This document shows, piece after piece, positions 45,356 to 57,951 of a stretch of 64,000 nucleotides of DNA. A model generated the notes under the pieces. That model had not been told where the DNA came from. It saw only the letters and a list, made by a program, of their open reading frames with translations, and did no database searches. The position numbers were made by a program, and so were the translations under genes. The stretch is from contig OY783204.1 in assembly GCA_963678705.1 (NCBI GenBank), positions 15,076,759 to 15,140,758 of the forward strand, written 5' to 3'. Origin of the DNA: Panorpa germanica. Lineage: Eukaryota; Arthropoda; Insecta; Mecoptera; Panorpidae. How positions within the stretch are numbered: the stretch's first letter is position 1; every line of letters begins with the position of its first letter.

Positions 45356-45818
45356 GGACTCTCTCACACTGTAACCATTCTCTTGCGACTTGCGACTTGC
45401 GACTTTTCGGGAGCCCATTTTATCAAGAATGTTTTTTAATGTTTATTAATACACCATTGTATGTATTTAATAAGTCCGTATTCTTAATATACGTCATCAA
45501 AGCGACCGCAAAGGGGATTTAATTTATGTCCCATATATTCAAACAATCTTGGATTATGCGTATGCGTAAACAACGTAAACATGCCATGGCTGTTCACCTT
45601 GTTAATTTATTATTTCATAGGGGCAAACGGTTAGAGGGGAAAACAATGCCCATACACGATGCTAACACTCTACACTACATAGTTATCAAAAATAAACTAC
45701 ACTACATCAATATTAAAAAAGATGAAATGAACCATGTCATGATGTGTAATGCAAAGGAGCTCTAATCCTACTCAGAAAGTCGACGTCACATGTAGTAGGC
45801 TACAATGTGAAAGCGACC
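45356..45818. mobile_element. MITE family 2, complete copy (463 bp)
   Basis: TTA on both sides (45353-45355 and 45819-45821). The ends read GGACTCTCTCACACTGTAAC on the left and GGTCGCTTTCACATTGTAG on the right (minus strand). A triple CTTGCGA heptamer lies just inside the left end (about 45384-45405). The 79-codon frame at 45526-45765 is non-coding interior read as a frame. Confidence 0.65.
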
Positions 45819-45821
45819 TTA

Positions 45822-46429
45822 TGGTATTCAAATCGATCATAGACAAACAAAGAAGTAGCTCTGCCTTTGCCAAATGATGAATGTTACATTTTTTATTAAC
45901 TTAATTTTAGCGTTTGAATACATTTTTTCTTGAAATACTTTTTCTTTATAGCTGATTTATGTAAATATTGAAATTACAATATCAAGTAAAAACAACTGTG
46001 GAAGCTATTAATGATTTGAAATTTTAATTAAAACAGATTTCCATAACTCAAGTTTGTTTTAAAACTTTTTACAGACATATTTTTTATCTTCAGCATTCTA
46101 GACTTCCAGTCTCTGAAACATAATTATAATTAATTAAATGGAAGACATTATAATAGTTCACAACTATGAAGAGTGTTGAATAACGATGAAAAATCTTGAA
46201 CTGTAATACAGTTAGCATACGGCAGCTTTAATAATCATATCTTCTAGAAAGTTCTTTCAAATGTTTTACACAAATTCTCAGAATAAGTTATGACGAAATG
46301 GAAATGAATCATAAAGGAACGAAATATTCCTGAAAAGGCCAATATTTGACATGTTTTGCCTTTCTAGGCCGACGCGACTTAGTATTGTTGTAGACATAAA
46401 ATGCGCTCTCAGGGATTCTGAAAGAACTG
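45822..46429. other. No gene seen
   Basis: AT-rich spacer upstream of the interrupted LINE remnant. Confidence 0.45.
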
Positions 46430-47600
46430 ACAGTAAAGTCAAAGAAGATAGGACTCAATATAAATTACGAATACCAAAGCATATCATCAGAACACGGAGT
46501 AGTCAGAGACAGTAGAGTTGAATTTCAGGGTAGAGTATTTGCTAGAGTATGTGAGATAAGATATCTAAATGCACTTCTACCTGATTCAAATAATATGATA
46601 CTTGAAATTAAAACAAGAATTTAGCCAGAAATAAATGTTAGTCTTTGTAAGTGGCAAACTAAATATCTGTATATACAAAGTTATAATAAAACCAATGGTA
46701 CTATATGGTTCGGAGACTAAAGCCTCATTTCCACTCACTGTTTTGATATTTATTTTTTTTTCACTGTTTTTATCTAATATTTTAATCTAGATTTCAGGTT
46801 TTCAGAATAGGCATTCCTATTCACATCCGTGTTTTAATTCATCTTGCATATTTAGTAATATAAATTTTGACAGTTCGACAAAATTGAAGGTGAAATAATT
46901 AAAATTTCTGTTTTTAATAATAATTAGTGATATAAATTGTTTTTATTTTTTTATTATTGACAAACTCACATTAAACTTGTTTTAAATATAAATTCTACTG
47001 CATTTTGACAGATTGTCTCAATTTGGAGTTTATAATTTAATATAGTTTTTCCTGATTTAATATTTTTATTTTAAAACATTAGACTTGTAAAGGTTCTAAA
47101 AAACTAAGAAAACTTAAAATATAAATTAAATTATAAATAGTACTGTGAATGACTACGCGGATTGCCATATGCTAAACAATTTATATTAAATGCAAAATAA
47201 AATTGTAGGAGTAAGTGGGAAGCATACTTTAGACTTTAAGAAAGAAGCGATTGTGATCTCTTTGCAGATATGGGAAAAGGAAAATTTAACGAAAAATTGA
47301 TGGAAGAGAATGTGAACAGTGGAGGTTAAGAACAAATATGTAAAAATATATGGAAGATATCGATAAAGTGGCTGAGACGGTTATTACATGTAGAAACAAT
47401 GGACGGAGCAGACCCACAAAGAAACTTATAGATGAGAATTCAGGAAAGGGATGAAGAGCGAAGAAAATTTAGTGCGAAATGAAAAGAACAAGTGTAGGAG
47501 GATCATAGGAGGATAAGTGTGATGAATTGGAAGAGAAAGCTCTTAAACATGTCAGGCCTCTACATGGGCTGTAACGGCAAGATGAAGATGATGTTGAATG
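46430..47600 (+). mobile_element. Degraded LINE (RT C-terminus to tail), interrupted by about 450 bp
   Basis: At 46670-46725 one frame reads KVIIKPMVLYGSETKA, the conserved LYGSETW-type block near the end of many LINE reverse transcriptases. Upstream, EIKTRI and related fragments fit the preceding region. About 450 bp of AT-rich unrelated DNA then intervenes (roughly 46730-47200). Next, NGRSRPTKKLIDE matches the GRPxxRWIDD-type C-terminal block. The tail AGGCCTCTACATGGGCTGTA followed by a GATGAAGATGATG microsatellite (47553-47598) matches the usual 3' end of this LINE group. Stops and frameshifts are numerous, so the copy is old. The intervening DNA could be an insertion or a deletion junction. 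Confidence 0.6.
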
Positions 47601-48028
47601 ATAATTATTATGTTATTATTCTTTAGTGGAGAACATATTTCTTTTAAATTAGTTTCGTTAAATATGAATCTATTTTAAGGTTTAGAAAGTAGTATTTTGT
47701 AACTATTTAAGTAAATATTGAACCTAATAAAAATAGCAGAAATTATTACTCTCGGAGTAAAATCAGCAGTTAGAATTATCTGTTCTGCAAAACTGAATAG
47801 TATACTCGCATGTTATAGAATTCAAGATGAATGAATCGATATCTTTTCATTGTGTCTGTCGTGACATGAACACGTACTATAGATATTGAATATATTGGAA
47901 GTTTATTTTGGATATAGTGGTAGTATATTTTAGCATTCTTCAAATGGTTTAAATACTACGAGTAATCTCAAGTTCGAGATGCTTACGACGTTTTGTTCGA
48001 AAGATCTCTAATAAAATAAATATCTTAA
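47601..48028. other. No gene seen
   Basis: AT-rich spacer. Confidence 0.5.
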
Positions 48029-48032
48029 TTAA

Positions 48033-48990
48033 GGTGGTACTAAACTACCGCTAATATAAAAGGTTTATATCTCGGTAATTCGAAATACGAAATATATGAA
48101 GGACGAACAAATATTGAGACTGTACATTTTAAAATGAATTTTTCTATTTCGCCTAATTTTTGCCTATTAAAATTATTTTTTGATGCATATAATAGTTTAA
48201 TACATTAAAATTACCTATAAGTGATGGCAAATATATATTAATTCAATTCAAATTAAATATTTTGAAAAAGTATTAATAAATTTGACAATGTTTACTGTGT
48301 TTTTACTGGTTTTATTTAATTATTTTTGTTTAAATAATCTTTTAATAATAATAATAATTTTTGTTTAATAATAATCAACCTTCTGACAATTTTCTTTTTT
48401 TAATGGTTTAAAATTTTTTATTTTATATACACATAGCTTTTAAAATTTAGAAATTGGCTATTTTCATTTCTAAAAAGAAAAATATGATCCTTAGTTCTTT
48501 AAGATAGCATTCAAACAACAACATATTCAACAATACTCTCGAATTATGCAACTCATTGTTATGATTTTGGTGTCGTTTTGTAAATAATATCTCTGTAGAT
48601 ATGTCAATACATTGTAGAAATAATGTACATCAACGTACCAGTTTTTGAGGTATGTAAGAAAAACTAAAAAAAAAACAGAATTATTTTGGACTAAAATTCG
48701 CATAAATCATTTTTTTAATGATGTTTTAAATTTAAAAGTTTACAAAATGATTTTATTACTTGATAGGTGTTATAATTACCTTTCAAATAATAATTTTTCT
48801 ATATCCTTAGGACCTTCAAATCCAGAGAAATCATTTTTTTTTGGCAGAGTGATCTAAACTAAAAAATAAAATTTTAAATGGCGGCCATTCCGACAGGAGG
48901 GGGATGGAACCTCATATGTTCTTATCGATAAATTTACGTGTATAACATATACTCTTAAATTTAAGGTAGTCGAAAACAGAAAACCCCGTA
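48033..48990. repeat. TTAA-type element remnant (one end visible)
   Basis: After TTAA (48029-48032) the sequence starts GGTGGTACTAAACTACCGC and continues with TTTATATCTCGGTAATTCG, wording common in insect TTAA MITEs. An internal TTTAAGATAGCATTC near 48498 matches CTTAAGATAGCATTC near 60322 in another TTAA element. The right end was not recognised, so the given end is approximate. Confidence 0.3.
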
Positions 48991-49006
48991 TATAACATGC
49001 TATATA

Positions 49007-49119
49007 TCCTATATTATAATGTTCCAACTGTATGTTTGATAGTGATTTTTGTATGGCAGCTCGAAAACAGCCCAGCGCATTTTCTTGAAAATTGCCTATT
49101 TCGTAGAGAAAAAAATTCT
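49007..49119 (+). mobile_element. Helitron 5' fragment (array family)
   Basis: A|TCCTATATTATAATGTTCC at 49007 is the canonical array-family 5' end. It is followed by GGCAGCTCGAAAACAGCCC and the TTTCGTAGAGAAAAAAATTC block, then stops abruptly in a TA-rich run. Only the first 113 bp are present, so this copy is 3'-truncated. Confidence 0.75.
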
Positions 49120-49859
49120 GTATATATATAGATAATATGAAAGTAAATATTTTTTTTGTAACATTTTTTTATGGAGACATCTATCTTTCTTGCATCGTAA
49201 AACAAAAAGTCTGAAAATATTGATAGAAATTCTTAAAGCATGTATCGAATATTTATTTTGGAACGATAAGATGAGAAAGTAAATATTTAGCTGAAGGGAT
49301 GCGATGCTTCGCCGCATTCATGTAGAAACTGTGAATGATTTGCATATATCCGATTTCCGTTTTCACTGAACTTGAAAAGTGTGACTCGAAAAGAGAAACG
49401 GAACAGCAAAATATAATTGAAGCAAAGGATACATTCTATAACTTTATACCGCTTTATACCTATGTGATTCTGCAAGTCTTTCTCTTGAAATCGATGGATT
49501 GAACTTCATATCCATTTCACAACAACAAGAACACATTGTTCCACTATTAATAACTGAACTTGGAATTAAATTGCTCATTACAAGTGCTTGTACCCTCGAG
49601 TAGAAATTTTGCCTGAAATGCATGAGGCCAAAGGTATTAATTATGTATCAATGGTAGCTTTAAAGGTAAGCTTAACTTAAACGTACTTTGAGGAAAACTT
49701 CCATCAAACAATAACCTTTCCATATGTAAATTGTTAATAATCTTTGATAAGAATATATCTAGTTTATATTCATGGTACTGTTATTTACCGAGTTATTTCT
49801 GTAATTACCTAACAACTAATTTAGAAAGTAAGTTTATGTGTGAGAGGAAATTTCTACTT
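49120..49859. other. No gene seen
   Basis: AT-rich spacer. Overlapping minus-strand frames of 62-73 codons have no domain. Confidence 0.45.
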
Positions 49860-50117
49860 TAATGTTTATCAGTACACCACTGTTCTATGAGCATTACTTC
49901 AGACGTGTGGAGATCAAAGTACCGCTATCCATTTATATGGGTGTTACGCGTATCTGAGGAAGGCTGAAACAGACAATACACGTATAAGGAGAAGGCTGAA
50001 GAATAAACAAAAAAATGAGTACAGAATTTATAAGCATTAAAGTAAAACCTCATCTCATGATAAAGTGTACTAAGAAATGTCGGCGTCGCAAGTAGTTGCT
50101 TGCAGTGTAAGAAAACC
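49860..50117. mobile_element. MITE family 2, partial copy
   Basis: GTTTATCAGTACACCACTGT on the left, and CATGATAAAGTGTACTAAG with GTTGCTTGCAGTGTAAGA on the right, match internal and right-terminal family-2 blocks. The left terminus is missing. Confidence 0.45.
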
Positions 50118-50264
50118 ATAAATTATTTTTGAATATACGATAAATGTAAATGAAGTAATGAGATTTAATTATTTAAATCTTACAATTCGAATAGAAATAG
50201 AGTTCAATATTGTCTCCTTTCATAATAACTTCCATTGGAAGTACCACAGCATTGGTTTAATTAC

Positions 50265-50389
50265 TCATCCAGACCAGACATATTAACATGCGACTTGTTT
50301 TACGTCTCAATCACTCTCAGTTTTTTATAGTCAGTGTGAATGAAAAAGAAAATATGTCGCATGTTGAGGTTGTACTGGTCTGGACGGAC
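50265..50389. mobile_element. Small palindromic MITE, about 125 bp
   Basis: The left end reads CATCCAGACCAG then AACATGCGAC. The right end, read on the minus strand, gives CGTCCAGACCAG then AACATGCGAC. The inverted repeats are about 30 bp with a variable middle, and the inner sequence is also loosely palindromic. No target duplication could be fixed, so the superfamily is unknown. Confidence 0.5.
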
Positions 50390-50427
50390 AATAATATTTA
50401 AAAAATTAAATAAAAAATGAACCCCTC

Positions 50428-50512
50428 GCTTTCCATCTTTTTCACGTTTCATACGATTCATCCAATGCGTTTGATGCGAACCAGTCTAGCCTGCCAAAGC
50501 TCACCTTTACTT
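50428..50512 (+). repeat. Short repeat, partner of 39758-39876
   Basis: It shares AATGCGTTTGATGCGAACC and a downstream GCTCACCTTTA block with the earlier copy. Ends unclear. Confidence 0.35.
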
Positions 50513-51689
50513 GGTTATGCATTACTGAATTAATAAACATGAAATTCATATCGTGCTTGCTGCAATTGGATGAAGAATTTTACATGATATATGGCATTGA
50601 ATAAGAAATCATAAATTTTTATTTGATGTGGGTAACACTAATACTACTACAAGTTTACATTTTGAATAATTAGAATTAAGTTGCCTCATACATAGAACGT
50701 AATACGTACGTACAACCATTGAACGTATAGCATGAGCGTATGAATATACATGAAACGTAATACGTTGTATGGTTTCTGGTTTATAGACCTCGTTAGAGTT
50801 ATATGTTAATTGCATGTTTGTTTATTCATTCCAACTGAAGAGCACTATTCTGTACTAATATAAAGTAATATGAACTGAATCAAACTTAATATAAAATGCG
50901 ATATTAAAGGGCTATTAGGATGCACATTTATCTGAGTAGTTGAAAACATGTTTTATTAGAGCTCTTCAAATATGATAACCCTACTTTGTTTTATAGCGGC
51001 TACGTTCTTATCTACCACTGATACAAAATATATAGTTTTAAAATAGTCCACATTCGTTCTTTTGAAAAGTATATTCAACCCTTTGTAAATCTACAAATCT
51101 TATGTTATTAGGGATTATATCAATTTTCAAATGATTGAATTTGATTTTTCGGTTGTTAAAATTAACTTTTGGGATACTGTTTAATTTCAACGAGTATCGA
51201 TAATATCTAAGACAATTATCTTATATAGCAACTGTCCGCTGAATACATTACGCAAATAAATGTATTATTTACTGTAATATCTTTTACTTAACGTTACGTT
51301 TTAATAGTTAACTAATATTCTTACTTCATTATTTATAAACTAAACTATAAATCTTTTGATAATATATTAGATTAATCTACACTATTACAAAATCTGGGAA
51401 ACGTACAGGCAAGAAAACATAAACTTATGTTATAGAATATATTATTTTTTATATAATCTTACATTATCTAAATTTTAAAAAATTAATGTAAAACGTTGTC
51501 TTTTTTATTTTAAATAAATTTTAAATACATCGTCATATTATGAAATATTAAAATGTGGATTTCTTCTTAGGGCTGTTTTACACTTTATTACAAAATAAAT
51601 ACTTTAATAATTTTTAATGGATAATAAAAGTGCATGCTACATATTAATATCGTTTTCTCTTCTCAACAATCCGCTGCCCTTAAAATTGG
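50513..51689. other. No gene seen
   Basis: AT-rich spacer with no frame above 68 codons. Confidence 0.45.
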
Positions 51690-51968
51690 TAACACAAAGA
51701 ATACCGCTGTCGTTCTGTACAAAGATGCATGTGTTATTCAAGCATGCTCCGGATATAGAGGACTGCAATTAGAATAATGTGCGGCACTTTGTATATATAG
51801 GAATACAACCATATTAAGAATATGAACGTAAATCTCACGTCCACGGCGTAATGGTGTATTTAGAAACATTTAAGTAGAACGTTTCTCTCATGATAAAGTG
51901 TTTTAATACGAATACCCTACATAAGAAGTAGAAAGAAACAAGTAGTCTGTTCCAGTGTGAGGAAGCTC
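51690..51968 (+). mobile_element. MITE family 2, partial copy abutting a family-1 copy
   Basis: The right end CCAGTGTGAGGAAGCTC abuts TTA (51969-51971). Interior CGCTGTCGTTCTGTACAAAG and CTCTCATGATAAAGTG blocks match 41554-41888. The left terminus is not recognisable. Only about 25 bp separate it from the family-1 MITE. Confidence 0.5.
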
Positions 51969-51993
51969 TTATTCTTCGGCAAATAAAGAGTTA

Positions 51994-52425
51994 GACCGTC
52001 TGCACATGGGTCGACTGATTGCCTATAAACCTTAGCCCCGAATCTGCCCGAACCGAATGAGAATGCAACTGTGCTGTTAGTGCGAGAACGAAAGTGTATA
52101 CGAGTGAGATAACACACACGGAACGAACGAAACTAAACTGATTTCAAATTGGTTTTGACCACGTTTTGAGCGATTGTGTTTCTTGGTGGCAGGCCAATTA
52201 CGTTGCATGCTTTTGATGGTGACATCATGAGCAAAAATACTATTCCAAACTATTTAAATACATACCAATACCTCATAATACTACACAATAAAATCCCCTA
52301 TTATGCTATTGTTAATAATTCTATAGAGTCACGAAACACGGCTCGACATGGCTCGTTTTCCGCTTTCGTTGGAAACTTCGTTCATGCGACTAGTAGGCAA
52401 TCAGTCGACCCGTGTGCAGACGACC
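51994..52425 (+). mobile_element. PIF/Harbinger-like MITE, family 1, copy C (432 bp)
   Basis: TTA on both sides (51991-51993 and 52426-52428). The ends read GACCGTCTGCACATGGG on the left and GGTCGTCTGCACACGGG on the right (minus strand). Interior order is as in copy B, but the GTGCAC motif in the middle is lost (ATGAGCAAAAATACTATTCC). Confidence 0.7.
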
Positions 52426-52428
52426 TTA

Positions 52429-55302
52429 ATATTACTTTTCACAAATTCAATTTAAATTTAGAGCCTTATTATGTATGTCACGTTTAGAGATTTTAAAATT
52501 TCATCTCTGAAAATGACGTCACATGACTTTTATGACAGGTACGCTTAAGGTTCATGTGATGTCATTATTCCGTGATGAAAATTTAAGATCTGAATAAGAC
52601 CTTTAGATACCCTTAGTTTTTTGTTGTTGCTGCATTACATCTTACGACTCGTTATACTGTAGTTCTGTGTGTACTAACTAATTAATAAGTAATTCCAAAT
52701 GCAGCAGATTCTGTGTATCAATATTAAATTAAGCATACGACAATTGAATAGAATCTAAATGCGTAAGAGTGAAATCATATAATACGATATGTAGTTTCTA
52801 GAGCAATAACTGCAATGTTTGTGTTGTTTTATTATTACAGAATCGGACTGTTTCTATTAATAAAGAAATTTATTATTCTGAATAATAAACTTGTTGACAT
52901 TATTTTTTATTTTATAATCAATAAATGAGTACACAATATAGTTTGTAAAATATGTTTAATTGGATTCTTTAATTATCAACTTGTATATTTAATTAAATAT
53001 TTGTTTTAAAAACTAGTACAAGTAATAAATATTGAAAATACGTTTTTTTTGTGTATATGACTACAAATATTATATGTTTTCTTTTTTAAGTCTTTATTTG
53101 GATATAATTGTATTGAAGTCATTGTGTTTGTGCTGTTATTACGTGCTAAGTCTTCAGCTTATAGTCGCTGAAATGTCGCTGAAAGAAATGTTTATATAAA
53201 GATTAGAAATCAAATAATGTGACATCACTAATAAAATCATTTCGATATTAGGTTTGTAGGCGCAAATAATGTTTCTTTTTAATTTACTTTAAGGATATTT
53301 TAATTTCACAGATCATTTATCCTATATATAATGCAATTTATTAATTCAAATAATGTTCATTTATAATTAAGTAAATATATCTAATTTTACAAAAGCTGGT
53401 TTAATGCGTGTTATTTCTATGATAAATCACTTACATAGATGTCCACATATATGTGGTCACGACATAAATACTGTGATTGAACTCAGCATCGAAAATAAAT
53501 CCCGGCGCGATGAAACAGAAATAAATGTGATTTTTTAAGCTTAAAACTTTAGAACTTAAAAACAGCATGGATTTTCTCTCTTCAGACGCAAAGCCACGCA
53601 GACGCCAAGCGACGACTAACGAAATGGAACGATTGAATTTTTAAATATTGAATATCCATCATATTAAATCACTTTATTTAAATCTTTTAACGTTTTTACA
53701 TTAACGGTTAGTTTTTAGAGTGATGTGGAGACTTTAAATTTAACAAATTCTAAATCAAATTAGCAAGTAAAAGTTTGAGTTTTAGTTTAAAAGGGTAAAT
53801 TTGAAATGTTATAACTGTGTAACATGGAAACTTATTTGTTAAAGTCATTAAACCTTAATACTACCTTGTTTTTACATTATATTGTAATAATTTCAATGTA
53901 CCACTCTGTTAGCATAATTTTTCATTACCATTTTCTTTTTAGGTTAATGTAACGAACGCATTAATTTCGTTTGAAGTTGAAAATAAAGTTTTCTATGAAT
54001 TTTCCGAGTTTCTTTCGCCTCATCTTTATGCATTGATTAATATAAAACATAAGTTACGGAATATACTAAATATTATCTTCGTAATCCTGAAAGCTTAGGT
54101 CCTCTCAGTATCTACCCTTTCTCCCTTCTCCAGCATTCCTCTCCCTACTTCCGCATGTAGCTTAAAACTGCCACAAATATCCCCATTCCTATCAACGGGT
54201 CCCGGTGTTCCAGGTTTATCTCCGTCGTGGGATCACTAATCCTTGGGAGCTAGTCAGGAAGCAGTTGTCATAAAATCGAAATGCTGAAGGTATTTCGTTG
54301 AAAGGAGCTTTAATTATTTTATTTCAAACCCGTCTTTCCGATGAAAATACAACTATAACAATATCTTGGAAAGTATTGTAGGTTTCCGTATTATTTGTTT
54401 CATAATGTTTGATTATACATGCATCAATCGTGCAGTTCATTAGTGTGTCTCACCAAATATTGATTTTGAGATAATGACGAAAGTAATATTCGAGTTTCAA
54501 GCACTGCAGCTGTTTTCGACAAGTTTATGTGCATTGTTATTTTGTTCGGTAGAATTTATGAGTTATGTGAGTATTGAATCAGATAGAGGACACAATTTTA
54601 TATATAATTGCATATTCTGTTCTAATTTCTATTTTTCGGAGATGTGTGGCTAATGAATTGCCGATCAATATCCAAAATTAAATTTGCTTGGACATTTATC
54701 TTACCGTAAAATTAGATGTTTGAGCCTGGAGGTAAAAATTTCGCTTATCAATAGTACAGGGATATTAACACTACAGACGCTATTGACGTGAGATGAATAT
54801 CCTAAAAGAACTTAAATGTATTATTAAAATGTTTTTAAATCTTAATAACTCAATGATTGCCATAATAAACACGACAGATGTGAGATGATATCTATAAAGA
54901 AGAATTGGAATTGAATAAAACCAGAAATTGCAAATACTTTTGAAAAAAGAAAAATAGTAGTTAATAATAACAATAGTCTCAATCGTTATGAAAGTATTGT
55001 CACACTCGTATATACATTTATATTATTCATGAAGCCTTTTATTTTATTAATAAATCAAATCATAAATCACACGAAAATCAATAGATAGAAAGTCAGCACA
55101 AATGAACCTTAAGATGTGAATATTAATACTAGATCTCTTACAATTTTTTCAATCAAACCAAATATACAAATTGTTTTTTTTTCGTGTATCACATAATCAA
55201 TTTAATTTGATTACTACCAACACCACAAAAAATATAATTCTGATCCGGAGATCCGAAGATACAGCACTGTGCCGTCACAAATAGTATTTAAAAAACAGAA
55301 CC
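52429..55302. other. No gene seen
   Basis: AT-rich spacer of nearly 3 kb with few frames. A GC-richer stretch at 54090-54250 (CTCTCCCTACTTCCGCATG and neighbours) has a pyrimidine bias but no recognisable motif. Confidence 0.45.
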
Positions 55303-55939
55303 TCCTATATTATAATGTTCCAGGTGTATCTGACTTCTTTATATGTTTGGTACTGAATTTTGCGTACGATAGCTCGAAGACGGCTCCGTCAATGTTTTTG
55401 AAAATTTGTTATTTCGTAGAGAAAAAAATACAAAAGACTTTTGGCGTCCTTGGGTTTTCGCTTGAATTTCCTGGAAACCCGTAATTTTGGAAAACTAAAT
55501 AATTTTTTTTTACATTTTGCTCTATAATTTTCAATTCGTAAAAGATAGAAAGTTGAAATTTGGTATGTGTATTACGGTGTTCAATGCTAACATTTTTGAA
55601 AATTAGAAATTACATAAGAATAATAAACACATAAAATTAATTGGAAAAGGGGCATTGAGAAAACTAGGGGCCCGGTAGAAAACTCAAACTTTGGATTACT
55701 TAATAATGAAATATGTTATTAAAAAAGTTTTAAAATTTCAAAATTTTATTTTGGGGCACGGGGGCGGTTTTTGCCGGGAGTTGTGCTAGAAAGTTGATAT
55801 GAAAAATTATTTTCTGTTATATGTAAAATAAATATGGAACGAGTTAAATATTTCAATTTAAAAATTGAATTAAAATTTGAAATGAAATTCAATTCACACA
55901 CAAAAGACAGTCGTCGCTTGTGACGGAGGAAAACTCTAG
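55303..55939 (+). mobile_element. Solo Helitron of the array family, both ends present (637 bp)
   Basis: Starts TCCTATATTATAATGTTCC and ends with GTCGCTTGTGAC, spacer, and CTCTAG|T. It contains the family's CTCGAAGACGGCTCC, GTAGAGAAAAAAATA, AAAGATAGAAAGTTGAAAT and GGGGCACGGGGGCGG blocks, but is shorter and more divergent than array units. Its 3' region is of the GCTAG type (AAATATGGAACGAG). The 5' neighbour is C, not A. It is a single copy, so the array was not built by simple insertion of array-sized elements. No coding. Confidence 0.8.
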
Positions 55940-57479
55940 TTATGTATATAAAGACATGTACAACTTCAATTTTAATGTACATACCAATCAAATTGACTCA
56001 CTCCGTAAATCTAGTATTGATTAGTAAGAATGCTTTACCCAGATTGATTTAGTATTAATGAGGTTATTGAATTGGAAGCATGGGGTTAATATAATATGAG
56101 TTGGTTCTGTGATTTGTTGGATCGGACGGCCACGATGGTTTACTAGCAGATATTTCGTGGTACTTATTTTATTAGCAAGACTTTGTATTGGAGTATATAC
56201 ATAAATAGACGTTAAAGTAAAAGTTTTAAATTATATTGCAATCACTATTTATCTCGAACTCACTCATGGTATTTAAATCGAATGTAGAATACTAAAATAT
56301 ACTACCACATAATGCAACTGTTACTAGGGATTGAAACAAATTTCATTCAACGCAAATTATTATTTTATAATATTCAATATTCAATAGCTTACAGTATACA
56401 GTACTACGTGTCAAAGAAACAATACAATGCACGAGAATAAAACTTAAAACGAAAAGAATTCATTCCTCATATCAATTTTTATACGAAGTAATATCACAGT
56501 AATTTTCTGGTACCTAATATTAACAATAAATCTTGGAATAAATAAATCTAATCGGTATTTCCAATAATGGTTGGTTTTATTCCAAAATCTTTCAAAATAC
56601 CACATAAAAATATATAATAAAAGTGTACTCGAAAACTTAAATAATATAATGATAAAAATATTAATCAATAATCAATCCACATACGAGTGTGTAAATTTCA
56701 GAGATATTAAAAACGAATTGTAAATTTAATTTAATCTTAAGATTTAGTCTACTTAACTTTCAAGTTTTGTTAAAAAACACGAAGAATAAAAAATTAAATT
56801 AAAAATATTTCAAGTTGACAAATTGTGTTCTACTTTCATGTCGAAGCTCTTTCTTAAGTGCTTCCTGACTAACCAGTGAAACGAAGAAATAGACGAGGCG
56901 GTCCCAGTCCATTTTATCAATCAGTATTACATTTTAGAGATGTTTTTACTTTTTATCTTTAATGTAAGTCATTATGAGTTTTTGAAATTTCTAAAAAGTA
57001 AAAAGTTTATGATGGTAAGTCTAAAACTGAGATATTATCTGAGTTGTTTGAGCCTTATGTATAGGTATAGCTGGTATATACAATAGCTCTTTCAGAGGTT
57101 TACGATAGCTTAACTAAATTTTACAAAAAAAAGTTGAATATTATTCTCTGAATAAAATGATTGGTAACAGGTTCCATTGGATCCATAAAAAGTTTAAGAT
57201 GTAAAATATACGAATTTTATTGTTTTTATGAAAATATTACTGCGATAGGTTTGAAGCAATATGCGACTAGAATATAAATTGAACCTTGTTTGTTTTTATG
57301 TACGAATTTATTTTGCTATCAAGCGGAGCATTCACAGTCTTAGCACGTCAATATCAGTTGTGTGTACTTCAAATTCAACCTTTCAAACGGCATTTCGAAT
57401 TCATCCTTTCCAACCTTTTGTGAATTAAATTCCACTTTTTAATTATTGCCCGCTAAATACAATTACAGTATTTAAGCTG
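55940..57479. other. No gene seen
   Basis: AT-rich spacer. The largest frame (56444-56668, minus, 74 codons) is Phe/Ile-rich without a domain. Confidence 0.45.
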
Positions 57480-57660
57480 CATCCATAATAACAAAAGTTG
57501 TCTCTTACATAAACAATATTACCTAAAATAATTTTTTTTTTACCCATTTACTGCTTTTTGAAAATGAAATCTATCTTTTTGCAAATTTACATAATTATAA
57601 AACTTTTGAAATAAACTGTTTTAAGGATTATAGCATCTTAAGAAGTAGTTTTTAGGGAAT
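57480..57660. repeat. Dispersed AT-rich repeat, copy 2
   Basis: TTACTGCTTTTTGAAAATG and AAGGATTATAGCATCTTAAG blocks match 38690-38760 and 63330-63430 in part. Divergent, ends undefined. Confidence 0.3.
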
Positions 57661-57759
57661 ATGTGATAATAAAGTATCGTTACTTAGATCCTTTTAGATG
57701 AAATATATTGGGTTTTACTTTAACAAAACATTACATGAAAGTAAATATTTAGTAAGGTG

Positions 57760-57900
57760 ACTTGCGTATAGCGGGTGTATACATAAATTATTCTATAATC
57801 TCCCCGCCGACATTAGAGGACATTAGGATTGATGCTTGGCACCTGTCTGCTGTCTTCGAGTTCGAATTTCAGATCAGCGCTCTATTTTGTGGGTGCTGTG
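57760..57900 (+). repeat. SINE-like fragment with B box
   Basis: GAGTTCGAATTTC at about 57858-57870 resembles a Pol III B box, and TTGATGCTTGGCACCTG about 35 bp upstream could be a degraded A-box region. Also shares TATAGCGGGTGTA with 19215-19227. Not foldable as a tRNA. Confidence 0.25.
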
Positions 57901-57951
57901 AAGTCTATTATGTATTTCCATAGTCACAAACTTAATAGCAGCATTGTTGTG

